A DNA stretch of 64,000 nucleotides from Bradyrhizobium diazoefficiens (lineage in GTDB: Bacteria > Pseudomonadota > Alphaproteobacteria > Rhizobiales > Xanthobacteraceae). The notes under the pieces are model-generated. The model was not told the origin of the DNA, did no database searches, and was given only the letters and a program-made list of their open reading frames with translations. Position 1 is the stretch's first letter; each line of letters opens with the position of its first letter. Location: assembly GCF_018131015.1 (NCBI RefSeq), contig NZ_JAFCJJ010000011.1:124001-188000 (forward strand), in the 5' to 3' direction. A program made the translations under genes and the position numbers. This document shows, piece after piece, positions 35,265 through 43,504 of this stretch.

Positions 35265-35861
35265 TCAGGACTCGATCGACTCGCGATAGGCGGTCTTCCA
35301 GCCCCACGCACCGGAGCCGTAACCGCGCCTGGTCACGCGCTCCTTATAGATCTGGGCGATGATCTCGCCGTCGCCGGCAAGCAGCGACTTGGTCGAGCAC
35401 ATCTCGGCGCAGAGCGGCAGCTTGCCCTCGGCGAGGCGGTTCGCACCATATTTCTCGTATTCTTCCTTGCTGCCGTCGGCCTCGGGGCCGCCGGCGCAGA
35501 AGGTGCACTTGTCCATCTTGCCGCGCGAGCCGAAATTGCCGACCTTGGGATATTGCGGGGCGCCGAACGGGCAGGCGTAGAAGCAGTATCCGCAGCCGAT
35601 GCAGAGGTCCTTGGAATGCAGCACCACGGCATCCGCCGTGGTGTAGAAGCAGTTCACCGGGCACACCGCCGCGCAGGGCGCGTCGGTGCAGTGCATGCAG
35701 GCCATTGAGATCGAGCGCTCGCCGGGCTTGCCGTCATTGATGGTGACGACGCGGCGCCGGTTGATGCCCCAGGGCACCTCGTGCTCGTTCTTGCACGCCG
35801 TGACGCAGGCGTTGCACTCGATGCAGCGGTCAGCGTCGCAGAGAAACTTCATTCGAGCCAT
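35265..35861 (-). CDS. fdh3B: Formate dehydrogenase FDH3 beta subunit (four Fe-S clusters)
   Basis: This 198-residue electron-transfer subunit has four cysteine groups: CDADRCIECNACVTACKNEH, CMHCTDAPCAAVCPVNC, CIGCGYCFYACPFG, and CTFCAGG with a later CAEMC. These bind four [4Fe-4S] clusters that carry electrons from the catalytic subunit to cytochrome b. It has no membrane anchor helix, unlike FdnH, which suits the short FDH3 type. It is 13 bases downstream of fdhA. Confidence 0.95.
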   Translation of the reverse strand: MARMKFLCDADRCIECNACVTACKNEHEVPWGINRRRVVTINDGKPGERSISMACMHCTDAPCAAVCPVNCFYTTADAVVLHSKDLCIGCGYCFYACPFGAPQYPKVGNFGSRGKMDKCTFCAGGPEADGSKEEYEKYGANRLAEGKLPLCAEMCSTKSLLAGDGEIIAQIYKERVTRRGYGSGAWGWKTAYRESIES

Positions 35862-35874
35862 GTTCGTTGCTCCC

Positions 35875-38817
35875 TCAAGCCGCGACGATCTGACAAAGCG
35901 TGACCTTCGGCTCCTGCATGCCCGTCGCCGGGTCGTAGCCGTAGCTCGTGATGGTGTTGGCGCTCTCGCCGAGCACGATCGGGTCGGTGCCCGCGGGATA
36001 GTTCTTGCGCAGGTCTGCGCCGCCGAACCAGCCGCCGAAGTGGAACGGCATCCACGCCACGCCCTTGCCGACGCGCTCGGTGACCAGCGCCTTCATCCTG
36101 GCGCGCGAATTGTTCTCGGCGCCGCTCACCCAGACCCAGCCGCCGTCCTTGATGCCGCGATCGGCGGCATCGGCCGGGCTGATCTCGATGAACATGTCCT
36201 GCTGCAACTCGGCGAGCCAGGGATTGGTGCGCGTCTCCTCGCCGCCGCCCTCGTACTCGACGAGACGGCCCGAGGACAGGATCAGCGGGAACTGCTTTGC
36301 GATCCCCTTCTCCACCGCCGCCTTTTGCACGGAGAAACCGATATTGGGCAGGCGGAACTGTTTTGCGTCGGGCAGCGTCGGGTATTTTTCGACGAGGTCG
36401 ACGCGCGGCGTATAGATCGGCTCGCGATGCACGGGGATGGGATCCGGCAGGCCGAAGGCGTTCATGCGGGCCTTGCCGTTGCCGAACGGCACGCAGCCGT
36501 GCTTCAGTGCCACGCGCTGGATGCCGCCGGACAGGTCGAGCGACCAGGACACCGCGTCCGGATTGGCGGCGTTGACGCGCTTGATCGTAGCCATCTCGGC
36601 CTCGGTCAGGTCGCCGTCCCAGCCGAGCTTCTTCAGGCTCGCCAGCGTGAACTCGGGATAGCCGTCCTCGATTTCCGAGCCCTTGGGGAAGGACTTGTCG
36701 GCCAGCAGGCTCACCTTGCGCGTGGTGCCGTCGGCGAGCTTCTCCTCGCGCTCGATGCCGAAGCGCGGACGGAACGCGCCGCCGCCATCCATCACGGGCA
36801 GGTTGGTGTTGTAGAGCAGCGGCGATCCGGGATGCTTCACCTCCGGCGAGCCCCAGCACGGCCACGGCAGGCCGTAATAATCGCCGCCGACTTCCGGATC
36901 GTCCTTCGGCGCGCGCATCGTCACCAGGTCGAACTTGCCCTGGTTCTTCATGTGCGCCTTGATGCGCTCCGGCGACTGGCCGCAATAGCCGGTCGACCAG
37001 CTTCCGCGGTTGATCTCGCGCAGCACGTCCTCGGCGACCGGCAGATTGTTCTCGACCTTGATGTTCTTGAACATCTTGTCGGCGAAGCCGAATTTTTTCG
37101 CCATCAAATAGATGATTTCGAGGTCGTCCTTGGATTCGAAGATCGGCTTGACGATCTGCTCGCCCCACTGCATCGAGCGGTTGGAGGCGACGCGCGAGCC
37201 CGTGCATTCGAACTGCGTGGCGACGGGCAGGATGTAGACGCCGTCCTTGCGTCCCGCTTCCACCGACAGCGCAGCCCAGGTGGTCGGATGCGGGTCGGCG
37301 ATGACGAGCAGTTCCAGCGCGTTCAGGCCCTTCAGCGATTCCGGAATGCGCGTGATGCTGTTGCTGGCGTGGCCCTGCACGAACACCGCCTTGACGTTGT
37401 CCTTCTGCGCGACGTCGGCCTTCGGCAGCAGCGCGGCATCGAACCACCGCGTCAGCGGGATGCCTGGGGTCTCCATCTGCTTCTTGTCGTCGAAGCGCGA
37501 GACCAGATAGTCGTAGTCGACCTCCCAGACCCGCGACCAGTGCTTCCAGGCGCCTTCCGCCAGGCCGTAATAGAACGGCAGCGTCACGATATCGAGGCCG
37601 ACGTCGGTCGCGCCCTGCACGTTGTCATGGCCGCGCAGGATGTTGGCGCCGCCGCCGGACCTGCCGACATTGCCGGTCATCAAGAGCGCGATGCAGCTTG
37701 CCCGCACGTTGGCGGTGCCGACCGTGTGCTGGGTCTGGCCCATGCACCAGATGATGGTCGCGGGCTTGACGGTCGCGAACATCTTGGCGACGCGCTCGAG
37801 TTGCGCGGCCGGCACGCCGGTGACGCGCTCGGTCTCCTGCGGATTCCACTTCTCGACCTCCTTGCGCAGGTCGTCGAAGCCGTAGACGCGCTGGGCGATG
37901 AAATCCTTGTCCTCCCAGCCATTCTTCAGGATGTGCCACATCATGCCGTAGAGCACGGGAATGTCGGTGCCGGGCCTGATGCGGACATATTCGGTGGCAT
38001 GCGCCGCGGTGCGCGTCAGCCGCGGATCGAACACGATGAAGTTCGCCTTGTTGAGCTCCTTGGACTCCAAGAGATGCTGCATGCTGACGGGATGTGCTTC
38101 CGCCGCGTTGCTGCCGATGAACAGCATCGTCTTGGAATTGCGCATGTCGTTGATGCTGTTCGTCATGGCGCCATAGCCCCAGGTATTGGCGACGCCGGTG
38201 ACGGTGGTGGAGTGGCAGATGCGGGCCTGGTGGTCGGTGTTGTTGGTGCCCCAGAACGCGCCGAACTTGCGGAACAGGTAGGAGCCCTCGTTCGTCATCT
38301 TGGCCGAGCCGAGCCAGTAGACGGAGTCGCTGCCCGACTTCTCGCGCACCTGCATCAGCTTGTCGCCGATCTCGTTGACGGCGGTGTCCCAGGACACGCG
38401 GGTCCACTGGCCGTTGACGAGCTTCATCGGGTAGCGCAGCCGGCGGTCGCTGTGCACGAGCTCGCGCACCGAGGCGCCCTTGGCGCAATGCGAGCCGCGA
38501 TTGATGGGAGAATCCCAGCTCGGCTCCTGACCGACCCAGACGCCGTTCAGCACCTCCGCCGTGACCGTGCAGCCGACGGCGCAATGGGTGCAGATGCTCT
38601 TCTTGACGATCGCACCGGCCGCGAGCGGACCGGCAGCCGCGGCTTGCGCCTTGCGTACGCTGCCGACCGGCAGGGTGCTGAGGGCCGCAAGCGCGCCGCC
38701 GGCAAGGCCGGACCTGCGCAGGAAGCTGCGGCGATCGAGACCTCCGGCCTGGCCTGCGAGGGACTCGGCGACGGAGCCGCGGCGATCGGAACGCTGATGT
38801 GTTCGCTTGATAAGCAC
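35875..38817 (-). CDS. fdhA: Formate dehydrogenase catalytic subunit, Cys form
   Basis: This 980-residue molybdopterin (bis-MGD) enzyme oxidises formate to CO2 in the periplasm. The start is a GTG at 38817, which has AGGGAGG 6 bases upstream; an upstream TTG overlaps the previous stop but lacks a ribosome site. A Tat signal follows (DRRSFLRRSGLAGGALAAL). Cys residues near 76, 79, 83 and 111 (CTHCAVGC...GSHCAKG) bind a [4Fe-4S] cluster, and ARICHSTTV holds the metal ligand Cys near 201 in place of selenocysteine. It has no in-frame stop, so no selenocysteine insertion is needed. It lies between the Tat-signal small gene and the beta subunit. Confidence 0.95.
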   Translation of the reverse strand: MLIKRTHQRSDRRGSVAESLAGQAGGLDRRSFLRRSGLAGGALAALSTLPVGSVRKAQAAAAGPLAAGAIVKKSICTHCAVGCTVTAEVLNGVWVGQEPSWDSPINRGSHCAKGASVRELVHSDRRLRYPMKLVNGQWTRVSWDTAVNEIGDKLMQVREKSGSDSVYWLGSAKMTNEGSYLFRKFGAFWGTNNTDHQARICHSTTVTGVANTWGYGAMTNSINDMRNSKTMLFIGSNAAEAHPVSMQHLLESKELNKANFIVFDPRLTRTAAHATEYVRIRPGTDIPVLYGMMWHILKNGWEDKDFIAQRVYGFDDLRKEVEKWNPQETERVTGVPAAQLERVAKMFATVKPATIIWCMGQTQHTVGTANVRASCIALLMTGNVGRSGGGANILRGHDNVQGATDVGLDIVTLPFYYGLAEGAWKHWSRVWEVDYDYLVSRFDDKKQMETPGIPLTRWFDAALLPKADVAQKDNVKAVFVQGHASNSITRIPESLKGLNALELLVIADPHPTTWAALSVEAGRKDGVYILPVATQFECTGSRVASNRSMQWGEQIVKPIFESKDDLEIIYLMAKKFGFADKMFKNIKVENNLPVAEDVLREINRGSWSTGYCGQSPERIKAHMKNQGKFDLVTMRAPKDDPEVGGDYYGLPWPCWGSPEVKHPGSPLLYNTNLPVMDGGGAFRPRFGIEREEKLADGTTRKVSLLADKSFPKGSEIEDGYPEFTLASLKKLGWDGDLTEAEMATIKRVNAANPDAVSWSLDLSGGIQRVALKHGCVPFGNGKARMNAFGLPDPIPVHREPIYTPRVDLVEKYPTLPDAKQFRLPNIGFSVQKAAVEKGIAKQFPLILSSGRLVEYEGGGEETRTNPWLAELQQDMFIEISPADAADRGIKDGGWVWVSGAENNSRARMKALVTERVGKGVAWMPFHFGGWFGGADLRKNYPAGTDPIVLGESANTITSYGYDPATGMQEPKVTLCQIVAA

Positions 38818-38831
38818 GGGCAGCCTCCCTC

Positions 38832-39041
38832 TCAAGCCGGATAGCGATTGACGCGGTAGAACGTCTTCACATGGTCGCTTTCCTTGTAGCGCGCCTTTCG
38901 CTTCTCATCGTCGTTCTCGCTGTCGGCCTGCACTGGTCCGACCAGCGGTGTCGCGAGCGTCGCTCCGGCGCCGACCGTGCCGATGCCGACCTTGCGCAGG
39001 AAATCGCGGCGTCCGACCTTGGCTTTCGTCTCGTCACTCAT
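38832..39041 (-). CDS. Formate dehydrogenase-region Tat-signal small protein
   Basis: This is a 69-residue protein with a twin-arginine signal (VGRRDFLRKVGIGTVGAGAT) and a short polar tail ending VKTFYRVNRYPA. It matches the family known as 'formate dehydrogenase region TAT target', found upstream of FDH catalytic subunits. It may help maturation or be a small periplasmic subunit; the function is not established. It is 14 bases upstream of the fdhA GTG and 29 bases downstream of the chaperone gene. Confidence 0.9.
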   Translation of the reverse strand: MSDETKAKVGRRDFLRKVGIGTVGAGATLATPLVGPVQADSENDDEKRKARYKESDHVKTFYRVNRYPA

Positions 39042-39070
39042 CGCATCTCTCCCGGACCGGCGCGCGCCGG

Positions 39071-39850
39071 TCAGTTGGCGAATGTGAAGGCTTCCGTCTC
39101 GATCTCGATGAAGCTACGGCCGAGCGCGCCGACTGTCCGATAGAAGCGGGCGTTGTCGGAGCTCTCCATGTCGGCGAACAGCCGCCCCATCCAGGGCGAC
39201 ACATGCTTGTCGAAGAAGGCGCGCTGAGCCGCGGGCGATGCGTCGAGGCTGCCGTCGGCAAGGCCCGACATGATCTCGCAGATGATGGCGGCGTGATCCT
39301 CGGGCTCGGAATTGGTGGCCACCCGCTCGATGCCGAGCGCATTCATGTCCGCGCGCAGGCGCGACAGCGGCCGTTCGTTGAGGAAGCCGGTGAGATAGTA
39401 GGAGGCATAGGGCAGCAATTCGCCGCGGCCGAGCCCGACGAACAGATCGAAATATTCGCGCTCGACCCTCGCCGGAACGGCACTCGCGGCCGCGTCGGCC
39501 AGCGCAGCATGCGCCCGCCCGAGCGGCGTCGCATCACCGGTCAGTGCAACAAGCTGGTCGAGCAGTCGCCGGGGTGGCGGTGCGGACAGCAGTGTTGCGA
39601 GCAGCGCATATTCCTGCGCGCGCGCCGCATCGACGGGATCGACCGGTTCTGACGAGGCGCCTTGTTCGCTGTAGAGATCGGGCCGCAGATCGTTCCGGGA
39701 TACGCCGGTCGCGGTTTCGACTGCAATCACCCGTTGTGCGGGCACCTTGGTCCAGTTCGAGACCGACGGCTGGCTAATGCCTATTTTGCGCGCAAGCTCG
39801 GCGACGCCGCCCGCGGCGTCGATCGCGCGATCTAGACCGTCATCCCGCAC
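39071..39850 (-). CDS. YdaS/Cro-like HTH fused to a TorD-family chaperone
   Basis: This 259-residue two-part protein starts at a GTG with GGGAGG 5 bases upstream. Residues about 1-60 form a YdaS/Cro-like helix-turn-helix (AIDAAGGVAELARKIGISQP then SVSNWTKVPAQRVIAVETAT). Residues about 75-250 are a TorD-type redox-enzyme chaperone (REYFDLFVGLGRGELLPYAS, FLNERPLSRLRADMNALGIE, DHAAIICEIMSGLADG). TorD proteins bind Tat signals of molybdoenzymes before export. Both parts are in one uninterrupted frame directly upstream of the Tat protein and fdhA. A chaperone that also binds DNA could report enzyme maturation to the operon (inference). Confidence 0.88.
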   Translation of the reverse strand: MRDDGLDRAIDAAGGVAELARKIGISQPSVSNWTKVPAQRVIAVETATGVSRNDLRPDLYSEQGASSEPVDPVDAARAQEYALLATLLSAPPPRRLLDQLVALTGDATPLGRAHAALADAAASAVPARVEREYFDLFVGLGRGELLPYASYYLTGFLNERPLSRLRADMNALGIERVATNSEPEDHAAIICEIMSGLADGSLDASPAAQRAFFDKHVSPWMGRLFADMESSDNARFYRTVGALGRSFIEIETEAFTFAN

Positions 39851-39886
39851 CTGGACCTCCCACCCGAGACCCGTCTGCTTGATTAT

Positions 39887-39967
39887 TGCTTTTGGTTACA
39901 AAGCAGTATGTGAAGCGTAGTCCCGGTTCCGCGGACGGTCAATCGCCTGCCCATAGCCTTGGGCTAT
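39887..39967. promoter_or_regulatory. Candidate operator/promoter region upstream of HTH-TorD gene
   Basis: The 136-base gap between DUF3306 and the HTH-TorD gene holds two dyads: TGCTTT/AAAGCA at 39887-39905 (7-base spacer TGGTTAC) and ATAGCC/GGCTAT at 39953-39967 (3-base spacer). The first is 37 bases from the GTG start, a suitable place for autoregulation by the encoded helix-turn-helix. The second could be a hairpin ending the upstream operon. Confidence 0.4.
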
Positions 39968-39986
39968 AACCTTTGGTCGGGGCTGG

Positions 39987-40598
39987 TCAGCGAGGCAGTG
40001 CACCACCGTGGGTGCGGGGCCGGGCCGGCTCGGCAAAATCCCCGGGCCTCACAGCCACCGGCGGTTGCACTGCAGCAGGCGCGATCTGAAGCTCCGGCGG
40101 AGGCGACCGTTCATCGGCTTCGGATTCACTTGGCGTGTCGGCCTGATGCAATTCCGCCGAAGAATCCGCGACTTCAACGAGCGGCCCGGGCAATGCCTCC
40201 GCCACCTCGCGCACGCCGCCCACGATGCGATCGACCAGCGCGGCCAGTTCCTCCGAGGTGCAATCCAGCGGTCCGAAGCCCGGCATCGCGGTCGGGTCGT
40301 TGAAATCCCATGCGTTCTCCGCAAGCCCGACGAAGTCGCGAATGGCGGGATCGGCAGCCCAGGCGCGGCGAAGGGCCGCACGGCTCAAGTCCTGTGGAAT
40401 ACCCTTGCGCAGGAACGCGGTGATGTCGGTCGCCGCATTGATCTCGTCGATCGACGGCAGGCTCGAGAGGTCAATCTCGCTCTGGTCCTCTCGAGCCTCG
40501 GTCGGCGGCGGCGCGGGCTTTGCCTCGGCAGGCTTCGCCGCCTCCGCTTGCTCGCGCTTGCGGCGGGACCAACGTGCAAGGAACTCCTCCTCGCTCAT
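39987..40598 (-). CDS. DUF3306-family protein of formate dehydrogenase locus
   Basis: This 203-residue soluble protein begins MSEEEFLARWSRRKREQAEA, the DUF3306 hallmark, followed by a Pro/Ala/Glu-rich linker. The core is LPSIDEINAATDITAFLRKG, then ALRRAWAADPAIRDFVGLAE and AWDFNDPTAMPGFGPL. The tail of about 70 residues is low complexity. It overlaps the DUF3305 gene by 4 bases. The family is consistently found in FDH-3 gene clusters; its biochemical role is not known. Confidence 0.9.
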   Translation of the reverse strand: MSEEEFLARWSRRKREQAEAAKPAEAKPAPPPTEAREDQSEIDLSSLPSIDEINAATDITAFLRKGIPQDLSRAALRRAWAADPAIRDFVGLAENAWDFNDPTAMPGFGPLDCTSEELAALVDRIVGGVREVAEALPGPLVEVADSSAELHQADTPSESEADERSPPPELQIAPAAVQPPVAVRPGDFAEPARPRTHGGALPR

Positions 40599-41110
40599 TC
40601 CTGTCCACCTTCACGTTCGCGCCGCGCCAGCGCCTCCGGGTCGGCGCGGCGCCGCTTGCGCTTGACGAATTCCCGTTCGACATGATGCTCGGCGACGAAG
40701 CTTTCAATCGCCTCGCGCAGCACGTCCGGCATCGGTACCGCCTCGACGAGATTGTCCGCGGCCTCGGTGAACCCCTCGCCTTCCGCGGGATCGGCAGTCA
40801 CCGCCGTCACGGCGTAAGGCCAACTGCCTTCCGCGGGCGAGAGCACGGTCCAGATGCTCGGATTGCCCGAGGCAAGGTTGTCGCGATAGCGCGCTGTCTC
40901 CGACGGATAGAGATCGACGGTGGCGCGGCCCGCGTAGAACAGGGTCGTGCCGTCCTGCTCGCGGAGCACGGTCCAGGGCGTCGTGGCCGGCTCGTCCGGC
41001 AGCACGGCGATGCCGCGCCAGACGAAATCGATCCATGGCGAGCTCGCCTTGCGCCGTTCGACCACGACACCGACCGGGATGGACAGCAATGGCAGCGCCG
41101 CGGGGCTCAC
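40595..41110 (-). CDS. DUF3305-family protein of formate dehydrogenase locus
   Basis: This is a 171-residue soluble protein with the DUF3305 pattern IPVGVVVERRKASSPWIDFV, W-x-P-rich beta strands (NPSIWTVLSPAEGSWPYAVT), and a basic C-terminal tail (REFVKRKRRRADPEALARRE). It overlaps both neighbours by 4 bases, so it is translated with DUF3306 and DUF6352. The function is unknown; a maturation role for the FDH enzyme is inferred from fixed linkage. Confidence 0.9.
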   Translation of the reverse strand: MSPAALPLLSIPVGVVVERRKASSPWIDFVWRGIAVLPDEPATTPWTVLREQDGTTLFYAGRATVDLYPSETARYRDNLASGNPSIWTVLSPAEGSWPYAVTAVTADPAEGEGFTEAADNLVEAVPMPDVLREAIESFVAEHHVEREFVKRKRRRADPEALARREREGGQE

Positions 41111-42114
41111 GTCACCATCTCCAGACGCTTCACCGGCAGGCCGGTGAGCAGATTCTGCGGCTTCATGCGCAGCTTCTGATCCGCCGTCATCGACAGGATA
41201 AGATAGACCGGCTCGTCCTCCACGTCGTCGAGGGCAAGGGTCGAATCGGCAAAGCTGAGGCGGAACAGCGCAAGCACGCGATCGGCGCTGGGGGCGTCGA
41301 GTTCCTGGCCGTGCCAGAGACGGTCGCCGAGCCGGGTAGAATCGGCGTCGAGCCCGACATACCAGGTGAGTTTTGCCTCCTGCAGCGCGCGCAGCGGCGC
41401 GATGGCGACGTCGATGCCGAGCAGATGGGATATCCAGCGCGCCATCACCTGCGCCAGCGCCGCCGGCCCGCTGCCATCTGCCGTCAGGTCGAAGGCCATG
41501 TCGAACTGGTCGCTGCGCTGCCAGTAGGCCCCGGCATTCTCCGCGCTCAACACGTCGACCACCGCATCGGTGGTCGCACCCAGCATCGACATCAGCGACA
41601 GCACCGGGGTCGGGGTCAGTCCGCCGACGATCTCCTCGTCGCCGAGCAGCAGGGCCTGCTCATGCGGCAGGATCCGCTGGGTCCGGAAGAACAGCTCGGC
41701 CGCGCGCAGCACGAACGGGTCGTCGCAGCCGTCGAGCGCGTTGCGCAGGATGACGTGCACGAGCTGGTTGACGAACAGCGGCGGCAGATCGTTGGCACTG
41801 GCACGGACCGATGCCAGATAGGCCGCTTCGAGCGTCGGATGCCGCAGCAGCAGGTCGCGAAACGCCAGCACGAACTGCCAGTTCTCGCGGGCATCGGCGT
41901 CAGCAATGGAGGCGAGTTCGTCCGCACCGACCGGCTGACGCGGATCGGCGAGCAATTCGCGATGCAGCCGGCGCTCGACCGGGCAGGCGTCATCCGGCGG
42001 CATCAGCTCGGGACGGGCAAAATAGGCCTTGAGGAAGTCGTCGGTGACGCAGAGGCCGCCGCCCTCGTCGCGATCGAGCAGATGATGGCCGCAGGCGATC
42101 CAGAAATCGTTCAT
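41107..42114 (-). CDS. DUF6352-family protein of formate dehydrogenase locus
   Basis: This 335-residue soluble protein starts MNDFWIACGHHLLDRDEGGG and continues LCVTDDFLKAYFARPELMPP, features I recall for DUF6352. The middle part is helical, with FVNQLVHVILRNALDGCDDP and a His/Asp-rich patch. No metal or cofactor motif is recognised. It overlaps both neighbours by 4 bases in the FDH accessory block. Confidence 0.85.
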   Translation of the reverse strand: MNDFWIACGHHLLDRDEGGGLCVTDDFLKAYFARPELMPPDDACPVERRLHRELLADPRQPVGADELASIADADARENWQFVLAFRDLLLRHPTLEAAYLASVRASANDLPPLFVNQLVHVILRNALDGCDDPFVLRAAELFFRTQRILPHEQALLLGDEEIVGGLTPTPVLSLMSMLGATTDAVVDVLSAENAGAYWQRSDQFDMAFDLTADGSGPAALAQVMARWISHLLGIDVAIAPLRALQEAKLTWYVGLDADSTRLGDRLWHGQELDAPSADRVLALFRLSFADSTLALDDVEDEPVYLILSMTADQKLRMKPQNLLTGLPVKRLEMVT

Positions 42115-42650
42115 CGCACGCCTGGCCCCCGGCCCAGATCCACAAGCTTGAGGCTGTCGTCCGGCGCGGTGTCGTCAGCCACCTCCATGAACGAGAACGC
42201 CTTGCCGTGCCCCTGGCCTTCCCGCAATTGCAGCCGGCGGAAGGATTCGCGGACCTCGCCATCCTGCGCGACGCGGTGGACCGCGATCAGCGAGGACACC
42301 GGATGGGTGCAGAGCGACTGGGCAAAGGCGACCTCCTCCTCCGCAGCCAGCCGGGCGGCGGCGATATCGGGCGCGCCGAAGCGGTCGACGAGTTGCCGGG
42401 CAAGGAGGTCGACCAGTTCCTGGTAGTCGGCCGCCGTCGCCGGCACGATCTGCGCGAGGGTGGACCAGCCCCAGGATTGCACGCCGAGGAACCCGCCGCG
42501 AAACGCCGCGCGCTCCTTGCCCTCGAGCTTGGTGCCGTCGCGATCCCAGAAGCGGAACGCGCCGGAGACCGCCCATTCGCCCGGCTCGGCCGCAACGTCG
42601 AACACAAAGGTGTCGGAAGGATCGAGCGCGATGGTCCGCAGGAGCTTCAC
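42111..42650 (-). CDS. DUF6505-family protein of formate dehydrogenase locus
   Basis: This is a 179-residue protein beginning MKLLRTIALDPSDTFVFDVA, with a beta-rich N-terminal half (FRGGFLGVQSWGWSTLAQIV) and a helical C-terminal half (AAARLAAEEEVAFAQSLCTH). The pattern matches the family I recall as DUF6505. It overlaps its neighbours by 4 bases at each end. Function unknown; linkage to FDH is the only clue. Confidence 0.83.
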   Translation of the reverse strand: MKLLRTIALDPSDTFVFDVAAEPGEWAVSGAFRFWDRDGTKLEGKERAAFRGGFLGVQSWGWSTLAQIVPATAADYQELVDLLARQLVDRFGAPDIAAARLAAEEEVAFAQSLCTHPVSSLIAVHRVAQDGEVRESFRRLQLREGQGHGKAFSFMEVADDTAPDDSLKLVDLGRGPGVR

Positions 42651-43402
42651 AGCCGGGGCCCTCCGATGGACGGATCGAACCAGGAGGGCGTTGCGAGCGC
42701 CTGCACGAGATCGCCACGCTCGACCGTGTCGGTCCCGACGCGACGCGAAAGGAGATCGCCGCGATCGTCGATGCGCCGGACGATCTGCCGTTCGCGCGGC
42801 ATGCGGGAGAGGTATTCGCGCGCGACAGCGTCAAACCCGTCGGCCTGCCAGCCGTCGAACGTCAGCATCAGGTGCCGGGCAAAGCTCTCCGTCACCTGCT
42901 CCGCGCCGGCCTCGCCAAACCCTTCCTGGTCGAGCGCCGAGGCAAGCGGATGAACGCCCGGCTCGTCCTCGTTCATGGCAACCGTCCGGATCATGGCGCC
43001 GAACACCAGCCATGGCGGCGGCGCGTCCTCGTCGACGTCGAGCGGCCACCCCAGCCGTCCGCCGCCGACCAGCCCCCCGTCGATCCTGATCGCATCCGGC
43101 CAGGAAATCGTGATCGGCTTGCTCGGCGGCGCATAGGCGCGAAGCGCATCCGTGAGCGCGACCATGCCGGCATAGAATGCGCGCCGCGCACCGCGCAGCG
43201 GCTCGGCGGGCTCAAGCACCACGGCGAACTCCGCCAGATCGAAGCGGCCGACATAGACGAGCGTGCCTGCGCCACTCTCCGGTGCAATGCGGCATGCATG
43301 GGCAAAGGCATCACCACTCTCGCGCAGCCTCACCAGGGTGAACGGCGGTGGCAGGCGGATCGGATCCGCCGGGGGAACGTGGCTGATGGGGGTCGACGGC
43401 AG
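42647..43402 (-). CDS. Biotin/lipoate A/B protein ligase-like protein, apparent CTG start
   Basis: This protein of about 251 residues is of the biotin/lipoate protein ligase-like family (RFDLAEFAVVLEPAEPLRGA, ITISWPDAIRIDGGLVGGGR, WLVFGAMIRTVAMNEDEPG). The DxIRxDGGxxGG strand matches the substrate-binding core. The reading frame is open far upstream, but no ATG, GTG or TTG with a ribosome site is near the family's normal N-terminus. The best signal is GGAGG 5 bases before a CTG at 43402, giving LPSTPISHVPPADPIRLPPP. It heads the coupled FDH accessory block and diverges from the ferredoxin gene. The modified substrate in FDH biogenesis is unknown. Confidence 0.8.
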   Translation of the reverse strand: MPSTPISHVPPADPIRLPPPFTLVRLRESGDAFAHACRIAPESGAGTLVYVGRFDLAEFAVVLEPAEPLRGARRAFYAGMVALTDALRAYAPPSKPITISWPDAIRIDGGLVGGGRLGWPLDVDEDAPPPWLVFGAMIRTVAMNEDEPGVHPLASALDQEGFGEAGAEQVTESFARHLMLTFDGWQADGFDAVAREYLSRMPRERQIVRRIDDRGDLLSRRVGTDTVERGDLVQALATPSWFDPSIGGPRL

Positions 43403-43504
43403 GCCGTCCTCCGCTTTCCTTTTCTTCCCGGGTCGATAATGTCTATACGAGGCAAGGGGCCGGCGCGAGTCCGTCGTCGGCACCGGAATGGCGGAGGGGT
43501 TAAC

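Noticed and set aside
35875..38817. Selenocysteine codon in fdhA
   Set aside because: The frame has no internal TGA; the active-site position is a Cys codon in ARICHSTT.
35686..38844. 1052-residue plus-strand open frame over fdhA
   Set aside because: It is the complement of the formate dehydrogenase alpha gene, whose motifs and signal are unmistakable.
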